Shown in pieces: positions 45,672 through 54,044 of a stretch of 64,000 nt of DNA. The stretch's first letter is position 1; the number at the start of each line of letters is the position of its first letter. A program made the position numbers and the translations under genes. This DNA comes from Caballeronia sordidicola (GTDB lineage Bacteria > Pseudomonadota > Gammaproteobacteria > Burkholderiales > Burkholderiaceae), in assembly GCF_001544455.2 (NCBI RefSeq), contig NZ_FCOC02000011.1:62001-126000 (forward strand), given 5' to 3'. Under the pieces are notes generated by a model. That model made no database searches, was not told the origin of the DNA, and worked only from the letters and a program-made list of their open reading frames with translations.

Positions 45672-47351
45672 ATGTATCAATACGATCAGATCGACCAGAA
45701 AATCGTCGACGAACGCGTCGCTCAATACAGCGACCAGGTGCGCCGCCGATTATCCGGCGAGTTGAGCGAAGAGGAATTCCGTCCGCTGCGCCTGCAGAAC
45801 GGGCTCTACATGCAGCGCCACGCGTACATGCACCGCATCGCGATTCCATACGGCAATCTGCGCAGCGACCAGATGCGCATGCTTGGCACTATCGCGCGTG
45901 AACACGATCGTCATTACGGCCACTTTTCGACGCGGACGAACATTCAGTTCAACTGGATCAAGCTCGAAGAAACGCCCGAAATCTTGCGCAAATTGGCGTC
46001 GGTGCAAATGCACGGCATTCAGACCTCGGGCAATTGCATCCGCAATATCACGGCGGATCAGTTCGCCGGTGTCGCGCCCGATGAAATCGTCGATCCGCGT
46101 CCGTGGGCCGAAATCCTGCGTCAATGGTCGACGTTCCACCCGGAATTCGCGTGGCTGCCGCGCAAGTTCAAGATTGCGGTGAACGGTTCCGTGGAAGACC
46201 GCGCGGCCGTGCAAGTGCACGATCTTGGCGTGTATCTCAAGAAGAACGCAGCCGGCGAAGTGGTCGCGAGCATTCTCGCGGGCGGCGGTCTGGGACGCAC
46301 GCCGATTGTCGGCGCGGTGATCAAGGAAGATTTGCCGTGGCAGCATTTGCTGACGTATTGCGAAGCGGTATTGCGCGTGTACAACCGCTACGGACGTCGC
46401 GACAATATGTATAAGGCGCGGATCAAGATTCTCGTGAAGGCGCTGAGCCCCGAAAAATTCGCGCGGCAAGTGGAAGAGGAATGGGCGCATCTGAAAGATG
46501 GTCCCTCCACGCTCACGCAGGAAGAAGTGACGCGCGTGTCGCAGTTCTTCGCGCCGCCTGCTTATGAAAAGCTGCCGGATACGGACGCGTCGTATGAAAA
46601 GCATCTCATTGAAAGCAAGCCGTTCGCACGCTGGATCGAGCGCAACGTGCGGCCGCACAAGGTGCCGGGCTATGCGTCCGTGACCTTGTCGCTGAAGCCC
46701 ACGGGCATTGCGCCGGGCGATGCAACGGACGTGCAGATGGACGCGGTCGCCGATCTCGCCGATGAATTCTCGTTCGGTGAAATCCGCGTCTCGCACGAGC
46801 AGAACCTGATCCTTGCAAACGTGAAGAAGCGCGACTTGTTCACGGTGTGGGAACGCGCGAAGGCGCTGGGTTTTGCGACATCGAATATTGGTTTGCTCAC
46901 CGACATCATTGCATGCCCGGGCGGCGATTTCTGCTCGCTTGCAAACGCGAAGTCCATTCCGATTGCACAAGCCATTCAGGAACGTTTCAGCGATCTCGAC
47001 TATGTGTACGACCTGGGCGACCTGACGCTGAACATCTCGGGTTGTATCAACGCGTGCGGTCATCATCACATTGGCAACATCGGTGTTCTAGGTGTCGATA
47101 AGGACGGCTCGGAGTGGTATCAAGTAACGCTTGGCGGCGAGCAAAGCTCGGGTGCAACAGGCGCGCATCTCGGCCGCGTGATTGGCCCGTCGTTCTCGGC
47201 GGAAGAAATGCCCGACGTGGTGTCGCAAGTGATCGATACGTTCGTTGAGAATCGTATTGAAGGCGAGCGGTTCATCGAGACGTATGGCCGTATCGGCATT
47301 GCGCCGTTCAAGGAACGGGTGTACGCGTCGCGCCAGCCGGCGCATGCCTGA
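45672..47351 (+). CDS. cysI: Nitrite/sulfite reductase, assimilatory sulfite reductase hemoprotein
   Basis: A 559-residue siroheme-[4Fe-4S] reductase that reduces sulfite to sulfide. The paired cluster motif is C-P-G-G-D-F-C-S-L-A and N-I-S-G-C-I-N-A-C-G-H-H. The N-terminus has the H-F-S-T-R-T-N-I-Q-F siroheme-binding segment. The location upstream of DUF934-cysH-cysDN, with the siroheme gene cobA at the end, favours sulfite over nitrite as substrate. No cysJ flavoprotein gene is adjacent, so the electron donor is probably a ferredoxin or another reductase. Confidence 0.93.
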   Translation: MYQYDQIDQKIVDERVAQYSDQVRRRLSGELSEEEFRPLRLQNGLYMQRHAYMHRIAIPYGNLRSDQMRMLGTIAREHDRHYGHFSTRTNIQFNWIKLEETPEILRKLASVQMHGIQTSGNCIRNITADQFAGVAPDEIVDPRPWAEILRQWSTFHPEFAWLPRKFKIAVNGSVEDRAAVQVHDLGVYLKKNAAGEVVASILAGGGLGRTPIVGAVIKEDLPWQHLLTYCEAVLRVYNRYGRRDNMYKARIKILVKALSPEKFARQVEEEWAHLKDGPSTLTQEEVTRVSQFFAPPAYEKLPDTDASYEKHLIESKPFARWIERNVRPHKVPGYASVTLSLKPTGIAPGDATDVQMDAVADLADEFSFGEIRVSHEQNLILANVKKRDLFTVWERAKALGFATSNIGLLTDIIACPGGDFCSLANAKSIPIAQAIQERFSDLDYVYDLGDLTLNISGCINACGHHHIGNIGVLGVDKDGSEWYQVTLGGEQSSGATGAHLGRVIGPSFSAEEMPDVVSQVIDTFVENRIEGERFIETYGRIGIAPFKERVYASRQPAHA

Positions 47352-47384
47352 AACGTTAAGTTGAGTCGCTAAGGAATATTGCAC

Positions 47385-47921
47385 ATGGCTTTGATTATCA
47401 AGAATCGCGAAGTGGTCGAAGACGACTGGCATGTGGTGCGTGCCGGTGAAGACGGCGCGCTGCCGGCGGTCGATGCGCTCCTGCCCGGGAAGGTGATCGT
47501 GCCGTTCACGTGGTGGAAAGAGCACAAGGCGTCGCTCAGCTCGGCGCACAAGAAGGAACCTATCGGCATCTGGCTTGCTCCTGACGACGAACCTGCCGAA
47601 CTGGTTGAAGACTTCGACAAGATCGCGCTGATCGCCGTCGATTTCCCCAAGTTCAGCGATGGCCGCGGCTTCAGCATCGGCCGTCTGCTGCGCGAGCGTT
47701 ATCAGTGGACGGGTGAGTTGCGGGCAATCGGCGACGTATTGCGCGACCAGTTGCGCTTTCACGCGCGTTGCGGTTTCGACGCCTTCGCCGTTCGCGCCGA
47801 CAAGGACATCCACGATGCCCTGAATGCATTCGGTGAACTGAGCATTCCGTATCAAGGCGCGGTCGACGACCCCAACCCGCTGTTCCGCCGCCGTGAAAAA
47901 GCAGCGGAGGCGGCTGCATGA
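47385..47921 (+). CDS. DUF934 protein of the sulfite reductase operon
   Basis: A 178-residue protein of the DUF934 family, found regularly between cysI and cysH in proteobacteria. The core F-P-K-F-S-D-G-R-G-F-S-I-G-R-L-L-R-E-R and E-L-R-A-I-G-D-V-L-R-D-Q are family signatures. The biochemical role is unknown; a part in electron delivery or assembly of CysI is often suggested from gene order. It starts at ATG 47385 (AAGGA upstream), and its stop overlaps the cysH start by 4 bp. Confidence 0.88.
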   Translation: MALIIKNREVVEDDWHVVRAGEDGALPAVDALLPGKVIVPFTWWKEHKASLSSAHKKEPIGIWLAPDDEPAELVEDFDKIALIAVDFPKFSDGRGFSIGRLLRERYQWTGELRAIGDVLRDQLRFHARCGFDAFAVRADKDIHDALNAFGELSIPYQGAVDDPNPLFRRREKAAEAAA

Positions 47922-48649
47922 ATGCCGAACTGCAAGCCAAGGTCGAACGCCTTGACTCGTTGCTCGATTCCATTGCGCAACGTCATGCGAACGTCAAACT
48001 AGCCAGCAGCCTCGCCGCCGAAGACATGTTGCTCACGCACGCGATCCTTTCGCGCGGCGCGAAGATCGGCATCTTTTCGCTCAACACCGGCCGTCTGCAT
48101 GCTGAAACGCTGGGCATGATCGATCGCGTAAAAGAGCGGTATGGTTACGATATCGAGCAGTTTCATCCGCTGCCCGAAGCGGTCGAAGAATACGTTCGCG
48201 ATCACGGCCTGAACGCGTTCTATGAAAGCGTCGATCTGCGCAAAAGCTGTTGCGGAATCCGCAAGGTCGAACCGCTGAATCGCGCATTGAGCAACGTAAG
48301 CGCGTGGGTCACGGGACAGCGTCGCGAGCAGTCGGTAACGCGTGTGGAACTGCATGAGGAAGAGCACGACGCGCCGCGCGGAATCGCGAAATTCAATCCG
48401 CTCGCGGACTGGACCGAGGCGCAAGTCTGGGACTATCTGAAAGCCTTCGATGTCCCGGTCAACCCGCTGCATGCGCGCGGTTACCCGAGCATTGGCTGCG
48501 AGCCGTGCACGCGTGCGGTCCGTCCGGGCGAAGACAGCCGGGCGGGGCGCTGGTGGTGGGAATCGCGGGACACGAAGGAATGCGGCTTGCACATCACGAA
48601 CATCCGGGTTGTGGAAGACCGCAGCGCAGCGCCGAGTTCGGCGCTCTAA
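47918..48649 (+). CDS. cysH: Adenylyl-sulfate (APS) reductase
   Basis: A 243-residue thioredoxin-dependent reductase producing sulfite and AMP. It has the cysteine pairs S-C-C-G-I-R-K-V-E-P-L and I-G-C-E-P-C-T-R, the [4Fe-4S] ligand set that marks APS reductases; the PAPS reductases of enterobacteria lack it. No cysC (APS kinase) gene is seen in the operon, which agrees with direct APS reduction. The substrate nucleotide loop is A-S-S-L-A-A-E-D-M. Confidence 0.92.
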   Translation: MNAELQAKVERLDSLLDSIAQRHANVKLASSLAAEDMLLTHAILSRGAKIGIFSLNTGRLHAETLGMIDRVKERYGYDIEQFHPLPEAVEEYVRDHGLNAFYESVDLRKSCCGIRKVEPLNRALSNVSAWVTGQRREQSVTRVELHEEEHDAPRGIAKFNPLADWTEAQVWDYLKAFDVPVNPLHARGYPSIGCEPCTRAVRPGEDSRAGRWWWESRDTKECGLHITNIRVVEDRSAAPSSAL

Positions 48650-48715
48650 ACGTATTGATATTGACGCATGGCGCCGCCACGTGGTGCCATGCAAAGCAAC
48701 CAAGGAACGACGCAT

Positions 48716-49678
48716 ATGAGCAGCACGCTCGATTCAACCGTCCCCGCGCCCATCGCGAATCGCGAAACGCGGATGGACCATCTCGACTGGCTCGAAGCAG
48801 AGTCGATTCATATCCTGCGTGAACTCGTCGCCGAATGCAGCAAGCCCGCCTTGCTGTTTTCAGGCGGCAAGGATTCGGTCGTCGTGCTGCATCTCGCGTT
48901 GAAGGCATTTGGTCTCGGATCGGGCCGCAAGACGGTGCTGCCGTTCCCGCTGGTTCACATCGACACCGGCCATAACTTCGATGAAGTGATCGACTTCCGC
49001 GATCGCCGCGCCGCTGAAATTGATGCGGAACTCGTGGTGGGTCACGTCGAGGATTCGATCAGGAAAGGCACTGTGCGCCTGCGTCGCGAAACGGATTCGC
49101 GTAACGCCGCGCAAGCGGTGACGTTGCTCGAGACCATCGAGGAACATGCGTATACGGCATTGATCGGCGGCGCGCGTCGCGACGAAGAAAAGGCTCGCGC
49201 GAAAGAGCGCATCTTCTCTTTCCGCGATGAATTCGGCCAGTGGGATCCGAAAGCGCAGCGCCCGGAATTGTGGAGTATCTATAACGCGCGCCTGCATAAC
49301 GGCGAACATCTGCGCGTGTTCCCGATTTCGAACTGGACCGAACTGGATATCTGGCAATACATCGCTCGTGAGAAGCTTGAATTACCGTCGATTTATTACG
49401 CGCACAACCGCGAGATCATTCGACGCAACGGCTTGCTCGTGCCGCTGACGCCGCTTACGCCGTTGCAGGAAGGCGAAGTGTCGGAAACAGCGCTGGTGCG
49501 TTTCCGGACGGTTGGCGACATCAGTTGCACGTGCCCGGTTGCGAGCGATGCCGACGATGTCGAGAAGATCATCGCAGAAACGGCCGTGACGGAAATCACG
49601 GAGCGCGGCGCCACGCGCATGGACGATCAGGCGTCCGAAGCCGCGATGGAAACCCGCAAGAAACAAGGCTATTTCTAA
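48716..49678 (+). CDS. cysD: Sulfate adenylyltransferase subunit 2
   Basis: CysD is the ATP pyrophosphatase subunit of sulfate adenylyltransferase, which makes APS from sulfate and ATP together with CysN. The 320-residue protein has the PP-loop F-S-G-G-K-D-S-V-V and the family segments H-I-D-T-G-H-N-F-D-E, P-I-S-N-W-T-E-L-D-I-W-Q-Y, and C-T-C-P-V near the C-terminus. ATG 48716 follows AAGGAACGACGCAT. cysN follows after 34 bp. Confidence 0.94.
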   Translation: MSSTLDSTVPAPIANRETRMDHLDWLEAESIHILRELVAECSKPALLFSGGKDSVVVLHLALKAFGLGSGRKTVLPFPLVHIDTGHNFDEVIDFRDRRAAEIDAELVVGHVEDSIRKGTVRLRRETDSRNAAQAVTLLETIEEHAYTALIGGARRDEEKARAKERIFSFRDEFGQWDPKAQRPELWSIYNARLHNGEHLRVFPISNWTELDIWQYIAREKLELPSIYYAHNREIIRRNGLLVPLTPLTPLQEGEVSETALVRFRTVGDISCTCPVASDADDVEKIIAETAVTEITERGATRMDDQASEAAMETRKKQGYF

Positions 49679-49712
49679 GCATCGCGCCGCACACAAGGAA
49701 CAGGGAAACACC

Positions 49713-51035
49713 ATGAGTATTCATCAACCCGAAGACCTCGGCGTATTGCGATTCATCACGGCAGGCAGCGTGGACGACGGCAAGAGCACGCTGATCGGCC
49801 GCCTGCTGTTCGACAGCAAGGCGGTGTTGTCGGATCAGTTGTCGGCGTTGTCGCGTGCGAAAAACAAGCGCACCGTCGGCGATGAAATCGATTTGTCGCT
49901 GCTGACCGATGGCCTCGAAGCGGAGCGCGAGCAAGGCATTACCATCGACGTGGCGTACCGTTATTTTGCGACCGCGAAGCGCAAGTTCATCATTGCCGAT
50001 ACCCCCGGGCACGAGCAGTACACGCGCAACATGGTGACGGGTGCATCGACGGCGCACGCGGCGATCATTCTGGTGGACGCCACGCGCGTCACGTTCAAGG
50101 ACGGCGTTGCGCAACTGCTCCCGCAAACGGTGCGTCATAGCGCCATCGTCAAGTTGCTTGGACTGCAGCATGTGATCGTTGCGATCAACAAGATGGACCT
50201 GGTCGAATTCAGCGAGTCGCGTTTCAATGAAATCCGCGACGCTTACGTGAGCCTCGCGCAACGTCTTGGTATCGGCGACGTGCGCTTTGTGCCGGTATCG
50301 GCGCTCAAGGGCGACAACATTGTGACGGCCAGCGAGCGCATGCCCTGGTACGCGGGCGAACCGCTGCTCGATCTGCTCGAAGCGCTGCCGGTTGCGCAGC
50401 CCGTCGATCAGGCGCTGCGTTTTCCGGTGCAATGGGTCGCGCGCCAGGACGGCAGCAAGGCCGACGATTTTCGCGGTTATATGGGGCGCGTCGAATCGGG
50501 CGAAGTGAAGCTTGGCGACACGATCACCGTGCTGCCCGCCAATCGCGACGCAACCGTGGCCGAAATCATCGCGCCGGTGCCGGGCGGTGTTGGGCAGGTG
50601 GATCGCGCGTTCGCGGGTCAGACGGTGACGATCCGTCTCGCGGAAGATGTCGACGTGTCGCGCGGCGATACATTTGTGCCGCGCAATGGCACGGGCGCCA
50701 GGATCGAGCCGGCGAAGAAGCTGGATGCAGACCTCTGCTGGTTCGACGAAGAGCCGCTTTCGCCGCAGCGCAAGTATCTGCTCAAGCAGACCACGAACAC
50801 GGTGTTCGCGCGCATCGGCGCGATCAAGGAAGTGCTCGACGTGCATACATTGCTGCACTCCGTGGACCGCCGTGACCTGAACATGAACGACATTGGCCGC
50901 GTGGCGCTGACGCTGCAAAAGCCGATTGTCTGCGATGCCTACGATACGCATCAGGGCACGGGCGCGTTTGTTCTTATCGACGAAGCGACGCATCACACGG
51001 TTGCGGCCGGGATGATTCGCTCGTTCTCAGCCTGA
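49713..51035 (+). CDS. cysN: Sulfate adenylyltransferase subunit 1 (GTPase)
   Basis: CysN is the EF-Tu-like GTPase that drives APS synthesis by CysD. The 440-residue protein has the P-loop G-S-V-D-D-G-K-S-T, G3 D-T-P-G-H-E-Q, and G4 N-K-M-D. Its length shows that it is the stand-alone form, without a fused CysC kinase domain. This again fits an APS rather than PAPS route. It ends 3 bp before cobA. Confidence 0.94.
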   Translation: MSIHQPEDLGVLRFITAGSVDDGKSTLIGRLLFDSKAVLSDQLSALSRAKNKRTVGDEIDLSLLTDGLEAEREQGITIDVAYRYFATAKRKFIIADTPGHEQYTRNMVTGASTAHAAIILVDATRVTFKDGVAQLLPQTVRHSAIVKLLGLQHVIVAINKMDLVEFSESRFNEIRDAYVSLAQRLGIGDVRFVPVSALKGDNIVTASERMPWYAGEPLLDLLEALPVAQPVDQALRFPVQWVARQDGSKADDFRGYMGRVESGEVKLGDTITVLPANRDATVAEIIAPVPGGVGQVDRAFAGQTVTIRLAEDVDVSRGDTFVPRNGTGARIEPAKKLDADLCWFDEEPLSPQRKYLLKQTTNTVFARIGAIKEVLDVHTLLHSVDRRDLNMNDIGRVALTLQKPIVCDAYDTHQGTGAFVLIDEATHHTVAAGMIRSFSA

Positions 51036-51038
51036 GCG

Positions 51039-51800
51039 ATGACTATGGGAAAGGTGTATTTGATCGGCGCGGGGCCGGGTGCTGCGGACCTGATCACCGT
51101 TCGCGGCGCGCGCTTGTTGAGCGAGGCGCAGGTGGTTCTGCACGATGCGCTGATCGAGCCGGCCATGTTGGATTACGCGCCTGACGCACGCAAGATTGCG
51201 GTCGGCAAGCGCTGCGGGCAGCGGTCGACGGCGCAGCATTTCATCAACAAGCAGATCGTCGATGCCGCGCTCGAACATGACGTCGTCGTGCGGTTGAAGG
51301 GCGGCGACCCCATGCTTTTCGGTCGCGCCGACGAAGAAATGCGCGCGCTGGAAGCGGCGGGTATCGAGTATGAGGTCGTGCCCGGAATCACGGCGGCGCT
51401 GGCGAGCGCGGCGACGCTGAAGCGCTCGCTGACGTTGCGCGGAGTATCGCGGAGTGTGGCTCTGGCAACGTACAGCCGCGCGCCGAGCAGCGACGAGATC
51501 CGCGAACAGGCAAGCGCCGATTCACTCGTATTCTATATGGGCCGCGACAGCGCGCCGGACATTGCGCAGCAACTCATCGATTCAGGGCGGCCGGGGTCGA
51601 CGCCGGTTGCCATCGTCGAGGCTTGCAGTACGGAGCGCGAGCGCTCGCTGACGTTGACCCTGGGCGAAATGGCGCGTGGCGACGCACAGGCATGGCTCGA
51701 TGCGTCGCAGCCAAGTTTGCTGATGATCGGCGAGGCCTTTGCGGAGCGGACGTTGGCAGCGGCCGGGCAGGTAAAAGCGGTGCTGCAAGTAGCGGCTTGA
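51039..51800 (+). CDS. cobA: Uroporphyrinogen-III C-methyltransferase
   Basis: A 253-residue SUMT that methylates uroporphyrinogen III at C2 and C7 to precorrin-2, using SAM. Motifs are V-Y-L-I-G-A-G-P-G-A-A-D-L-I-T and R-L-K-G-G-D-P-M-L-F-G-R. It is the single-domain form, not the fused CysG. As the last gene of the cys operon it would feed siroheme synthesis for CysI. ATG 51039 and ATG 51045 are both possible starts. A terminator follows. Confidence 0.92.
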   Translation: MTMGKVYLIGAGPGAADLITVRGARLLSEAQVVLHDALIEPAMLDYAPDARKIAVGKRCGQRSTAQHFINKQIVDAALEHDVVVRLKGGDPMLFGRADEEMRALEAAGIEYEVVPGITAALASAATLKRSLTLRGVSRSVALATYSRAPSSDEIREQASADSLVFYMGRDSAPDIAQQLIDSGRPGSTPVAIVEACSTERERSLTLTLGEMARGDAQAWLDASQPSLLMIGEAFAERTLAAAGQVKAVLQVAA

Positions 51801-51825
51801 TGGCTTGCTTGCTGGTTGAACAAGA

Positions 51826-51856
51826 GCCCCTGCATATCAACGGCAGGGGCTTTTTT
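51826..51856 (+). terminator. Rho-independent terminator of the cys operon
   Basis: GCCCCTGC (51826-51833), loop, GCAGGGGC (51843-51850), then T6. It ends 4 bp before the convergent hipA stop. Confidence 0.88.
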
Positions 51857-51859
51857 ATT

Positions 51860-53164
51860 TCAGGTTTTTTCTACTTCGCGCAGCCCGATGCTCTGCGGCT
51901 TGCGAAACGCCGAGGCGATCTTGTCGCACTCGGTCTTGGGGACATCGAACGCTTCGAAGCAGGTTCGCCACTCGCGCACAACGCCCGAGAGATGCTGGAT
52001 GATTTCAGCAGCCACATGTTTCAGCAGGCCAAACCGCCCCGCAGCGGAGAGCGCGTTATCGAGCGTTGCAAGTCTGCCTTTGGCGGGACCAACGCCAAGC
52101 ACCAGGAAACGTTCGGATCCGACTTGAGGCTTCGGCACGACATCGTACAGGTCGCTCAGTCGCCATCCCTTCTTGGCCCCGTCCCACACGAACGCATGAT
52201 TGCGAAGATGATCGTCGTCGTTTGTCACGAGGATGTTGAACACCATGCGCTTGAACAACTCGGTCTTGTCGGCCGCGACAAAGCCGGTCGCGCCATGATC
52301 GCTGAGTGTATCGGCCAAGTCCGTATAGCTTGCGGACGCTGTATCGCTTTCGTGCATCTTGAGCATCGTTAGCGCGCTGACCACATGCCGTTTTCCAAAG
52401 CTCCCCTCGGGCAACAGCATGCGATCGAACCGCTCGATCAGCATGACGTCGCGTCCATCGGGCAGGTGGATGGACCGGGTCTCTGGAACCCGCATGCCGC
52501 ACTGGCGGGCGAGTTCCAGCGTCGCGCGTTCCACCAGAGGCACGTTGAAACCATCCCGGGCGACGGGAAATTTCGCGACCCACTGGCGGTTGTCGTCGAG
52601 TAGAACCGCTTTGGGCCTTGCCCCGCCAAAAGTCGCCCCGACGCTGAAAAGCAGTTGCAATTTCTTTGGAACCGGCTTGCCGTCCTGGATCATCGCGGCT
52701 GCGTCGAGCAGATAGGTGAGCGATTTTGCATCGGGCAGCTTGCCGGGCTCCGCGGGCGCATTCGGGGCATCTCTGAAATCCAGCGCGCCAGTCCGGTGTG
52801 GACCAGCATGAGCAAGGTATTCGGTTTCCGGCAAGCCGTCAGGGGCTGCGCGCAACATATTTTCGATCACGCGCCTGCCCCATGAATCCGGCGCCGCATC
52901 CCGAATCGCGCCAAACAGCGCCAGTCCTGCCGGCGGTTGAAAGACCGTTTCCCTGGATTTTTTCGCTTCGTGCAGAGGCATGCTGACGGGGTCTACGGCT
53001 ACAGCATTTGCGCGTTGCAGATATTTGTTGCCATAGACGAACGTCGATGCAATCGGCTTGATGCCTTCTTCAAGGAGTTCAAGCTTTCCAGCCGGAACGG
53101 CATCGGCCGCGCCCTCGAGTGCAATGAAGACGTACTTGCTCCAGGTCGACGTACTAGAAATCAT
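51860..53164 (-). CDS. hipA: HipA-type serine/threonine kinase toxin
   Basis: A 434-residue HipA-family kinase (E. coli 440). The N-terminal subdomain has F-V-Y-G-N-K-Y-L and later G-L-A-L-F-G-A-I-R-D-A-A-P-D-S-W-G. The kinase core has F-G-G-A-R-P-K-A-V, the catalytic loop N-I-L-V-T-N-D-D-D-H-L-R-N-H and the metal-binding L-S-D-L-Y-D-V-V-P. Such toxins phosphorylate translation factors (GltX in E. coli) and induce persistence; the target here is unknown. It overlaps the hipB-like gene by 11 bp, with the antitoxin first, as in hipBA operons. Confidence 0.85.
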   Translation of the reverse strand: MISSTSTWSKYVFIALEGAADAVPAGKLELLEEGIKPIASTFVYGNKYLQRANAVAVDPVSMPLHEAKKSRETVFQPPAGLALFGAIRDAAPDSWGRRVIENMLRAAPDGLPETEYLAHAGPHRTGALDFRDAPNAPAEPGKLPDAKSLTYLLDAAAMIQDGKPVPKKLQLLFSVGATFGGARPKAVLLDDNRQWVAKFPVARDGFNVPLVERATLELARQCGMRVPETRSIHLPDGRDVMLIERFDRMLLPEGSFGKRHVVSALTMLKMHESDTASASYTDLADTLSDHGATGFVAADKTELFKRMVFNILVTNDDDHLRNHAFVWDGAKKGWRLSDLYDVVPKPQVGSERFLVLGVGPAKGRLATLDNALSAAGRFGLLKHVAAEIIQHLSGVVREWRTCFEAFDVPKTECDKIASAFRKPQSIGLREVEKT

Positions 53165-53495
53165 AGTCGTCTGTCTTCGATGCGCTCTTGCGTGGGCGCA
53201 CGCGGGACTCTATCTGACGGCGTGCTTCGCCTATTCGATCGTTTTGTGGATTTGCGAGCGGTTCGAGTGTTCCGAGAAGGCCTGCCCGGTCGAATGCCTG
53301 GAGCCACGACGCGAAGCTCACTGAAACGTCGCCACTTTCGATACGTACCAGTGTGCTTGGGCTGATGTTGGCACGTTCGGAAAAATCCTGCCTCGTCATG
53401 TTGCGCGCGATACGCGCGGCTGCGACTGCGCGTCCGAACAACGTTGCGCGTTGGTCCAGTTCCGGCGAAATGAATTCCTTGTTGTTCCGTTTCAT
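53154..53495 (-). CDS. hipB: HipB-type XRE-family antitoxin/repressor
   Basis: A 113-residue protein with an XRE helix-turn-helix at about residues 20-72 (F-G-R-A-V-A-A-A-R-I-A-R-N-M-T-R-Q-D-F and I-S-P-S-T-L-V-R-I-E-S-G). A charged C-terminal tail ends T-D-D-Y-D-F. It should neutralise the HipA-type kinase and autorepress the operon. ATG 53495 lies 4 bp from a repeated 12-bp motif that could be its operator. The upstream region is very AT-rich compared with the window, consistent with recent acquisition. Confidence 0.8.
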   Translation of the reverse strand: MKRNNKEFISPELDQRATLFGRAVAAARIARNMTRQDFSERANISPSTLVRIESGDVSVSFASWLQAFDRAGLLGTLEPLANPQNDRIGEARRQIESRVRPRKSASKTDDYDF

Positions 53496-53498
53496 TTT

Positions 53499-53510
53499 GT
53501 CTTATCTGAC
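53499..53510. promoter_or_regulatory. Candidate HipB operator at the hipB start
   Basis: GTCTTATCTGAC differs by one base from GTCATATCTGAC at 53580-53591, which is repeated inverted at 53611-53622. It overlaps the hipB ribosome-binding region. A -10-like TATACT lies further upstream on the minus strand (53533-53538). Confidence 0.45.
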
Positions 53511-53570
53511 ATATAAATCCGCTTAGTTATTCAGTATAGACAAAAATAGCAAAATATAAAATTTTAAGGT

Positions 53571-53631
53571 AAAAAAATAGTCATATCTGACCAATTAACA
53601 ACCTTAAGTGGTCAGATATGACTATTTTTTT
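53571..53631. terminator. Perfect 23-bp inverted repeat between hipB and cbiX
   Basis: 53571-53593 and 53609-53631 are exact reverse complements around a 15-nt loop; the outer ends are A7 and T7. On the minus strand it lies just after the cbiX stop (53652) and has the form of an intrinsic terminator in both directions. Each arm contains the GTCATATCTGAC motif also found at the hipB start, so it may also bind HipB. Confidence 0.75.
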
Positions 53632-53651
53632 AATCTGGTGCGTTGCCGGGG

Positions 53652-54020
53652 TTAGCTAACTTGCTCCAGGCAATATCGCGCAATGGCATCAAGCACAGTG
53701 TCGTCTTCACCGACCGCCGTCGCGCACTTGATCTCTATCGATGGAAACATTGCGCGGCACCGTTCCAGCAATTCCGGGAGGTCTCGCCGGATATGGCCGC
53801 CCTGGCCGAAAAACACGGGCACGACGGTCATGCCATCGCAGCCGTCCGATCCGAGCTTTTCAATGGCCGTGGGTAAATCCGGCGTCATCAATTCAAGGAA
53901 CGCAAGCGCCACCGGATCGCTGCGCTGAGCGCGCAGCTTCGCCGCCAGTCGCTCGAAGGGCTCGGCCCAGCGCGGATCGCGTGCGCCGTGGCCGAACAGA
54001 ATCATGCCGTGCTTGCTCAT
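53652..54020 (-). CDS. cbiX: Sirohydrochlorin chelatase, short CbiX/SirB type
   Basis: A 122-residue single-domain CbiX protein. The metal-binding histidines lie in L-F-G-H-G-A-R-D-P-R-W and V-P-V-F-F-G-Q-G-G-H-I-R-R-D-L-P. It would insert iron into sirohydrochlorin for siroheme (or cobalt for B12). Proximity to cobA and cysI supports the siroheme role; the hipBA pair now sits between it and cobA. It lies 24 bp downstream of lptG. Confidence 0.9.
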   Translation of the reverse strand: MSKHGMILFGHGARDPRWAEPFERLAAKLRAQRSDPVALAFLELMTPDLPTAIEKLGSDGCDGMTVVPVFFGQGGHIRRDLPELLERCRAMFPSIEIKCATAVGEDDTVLDAIARYCLEQVS

Positions 54021-54044
54021 TGCGTGCTCCGCAGAGGCGAAAAC

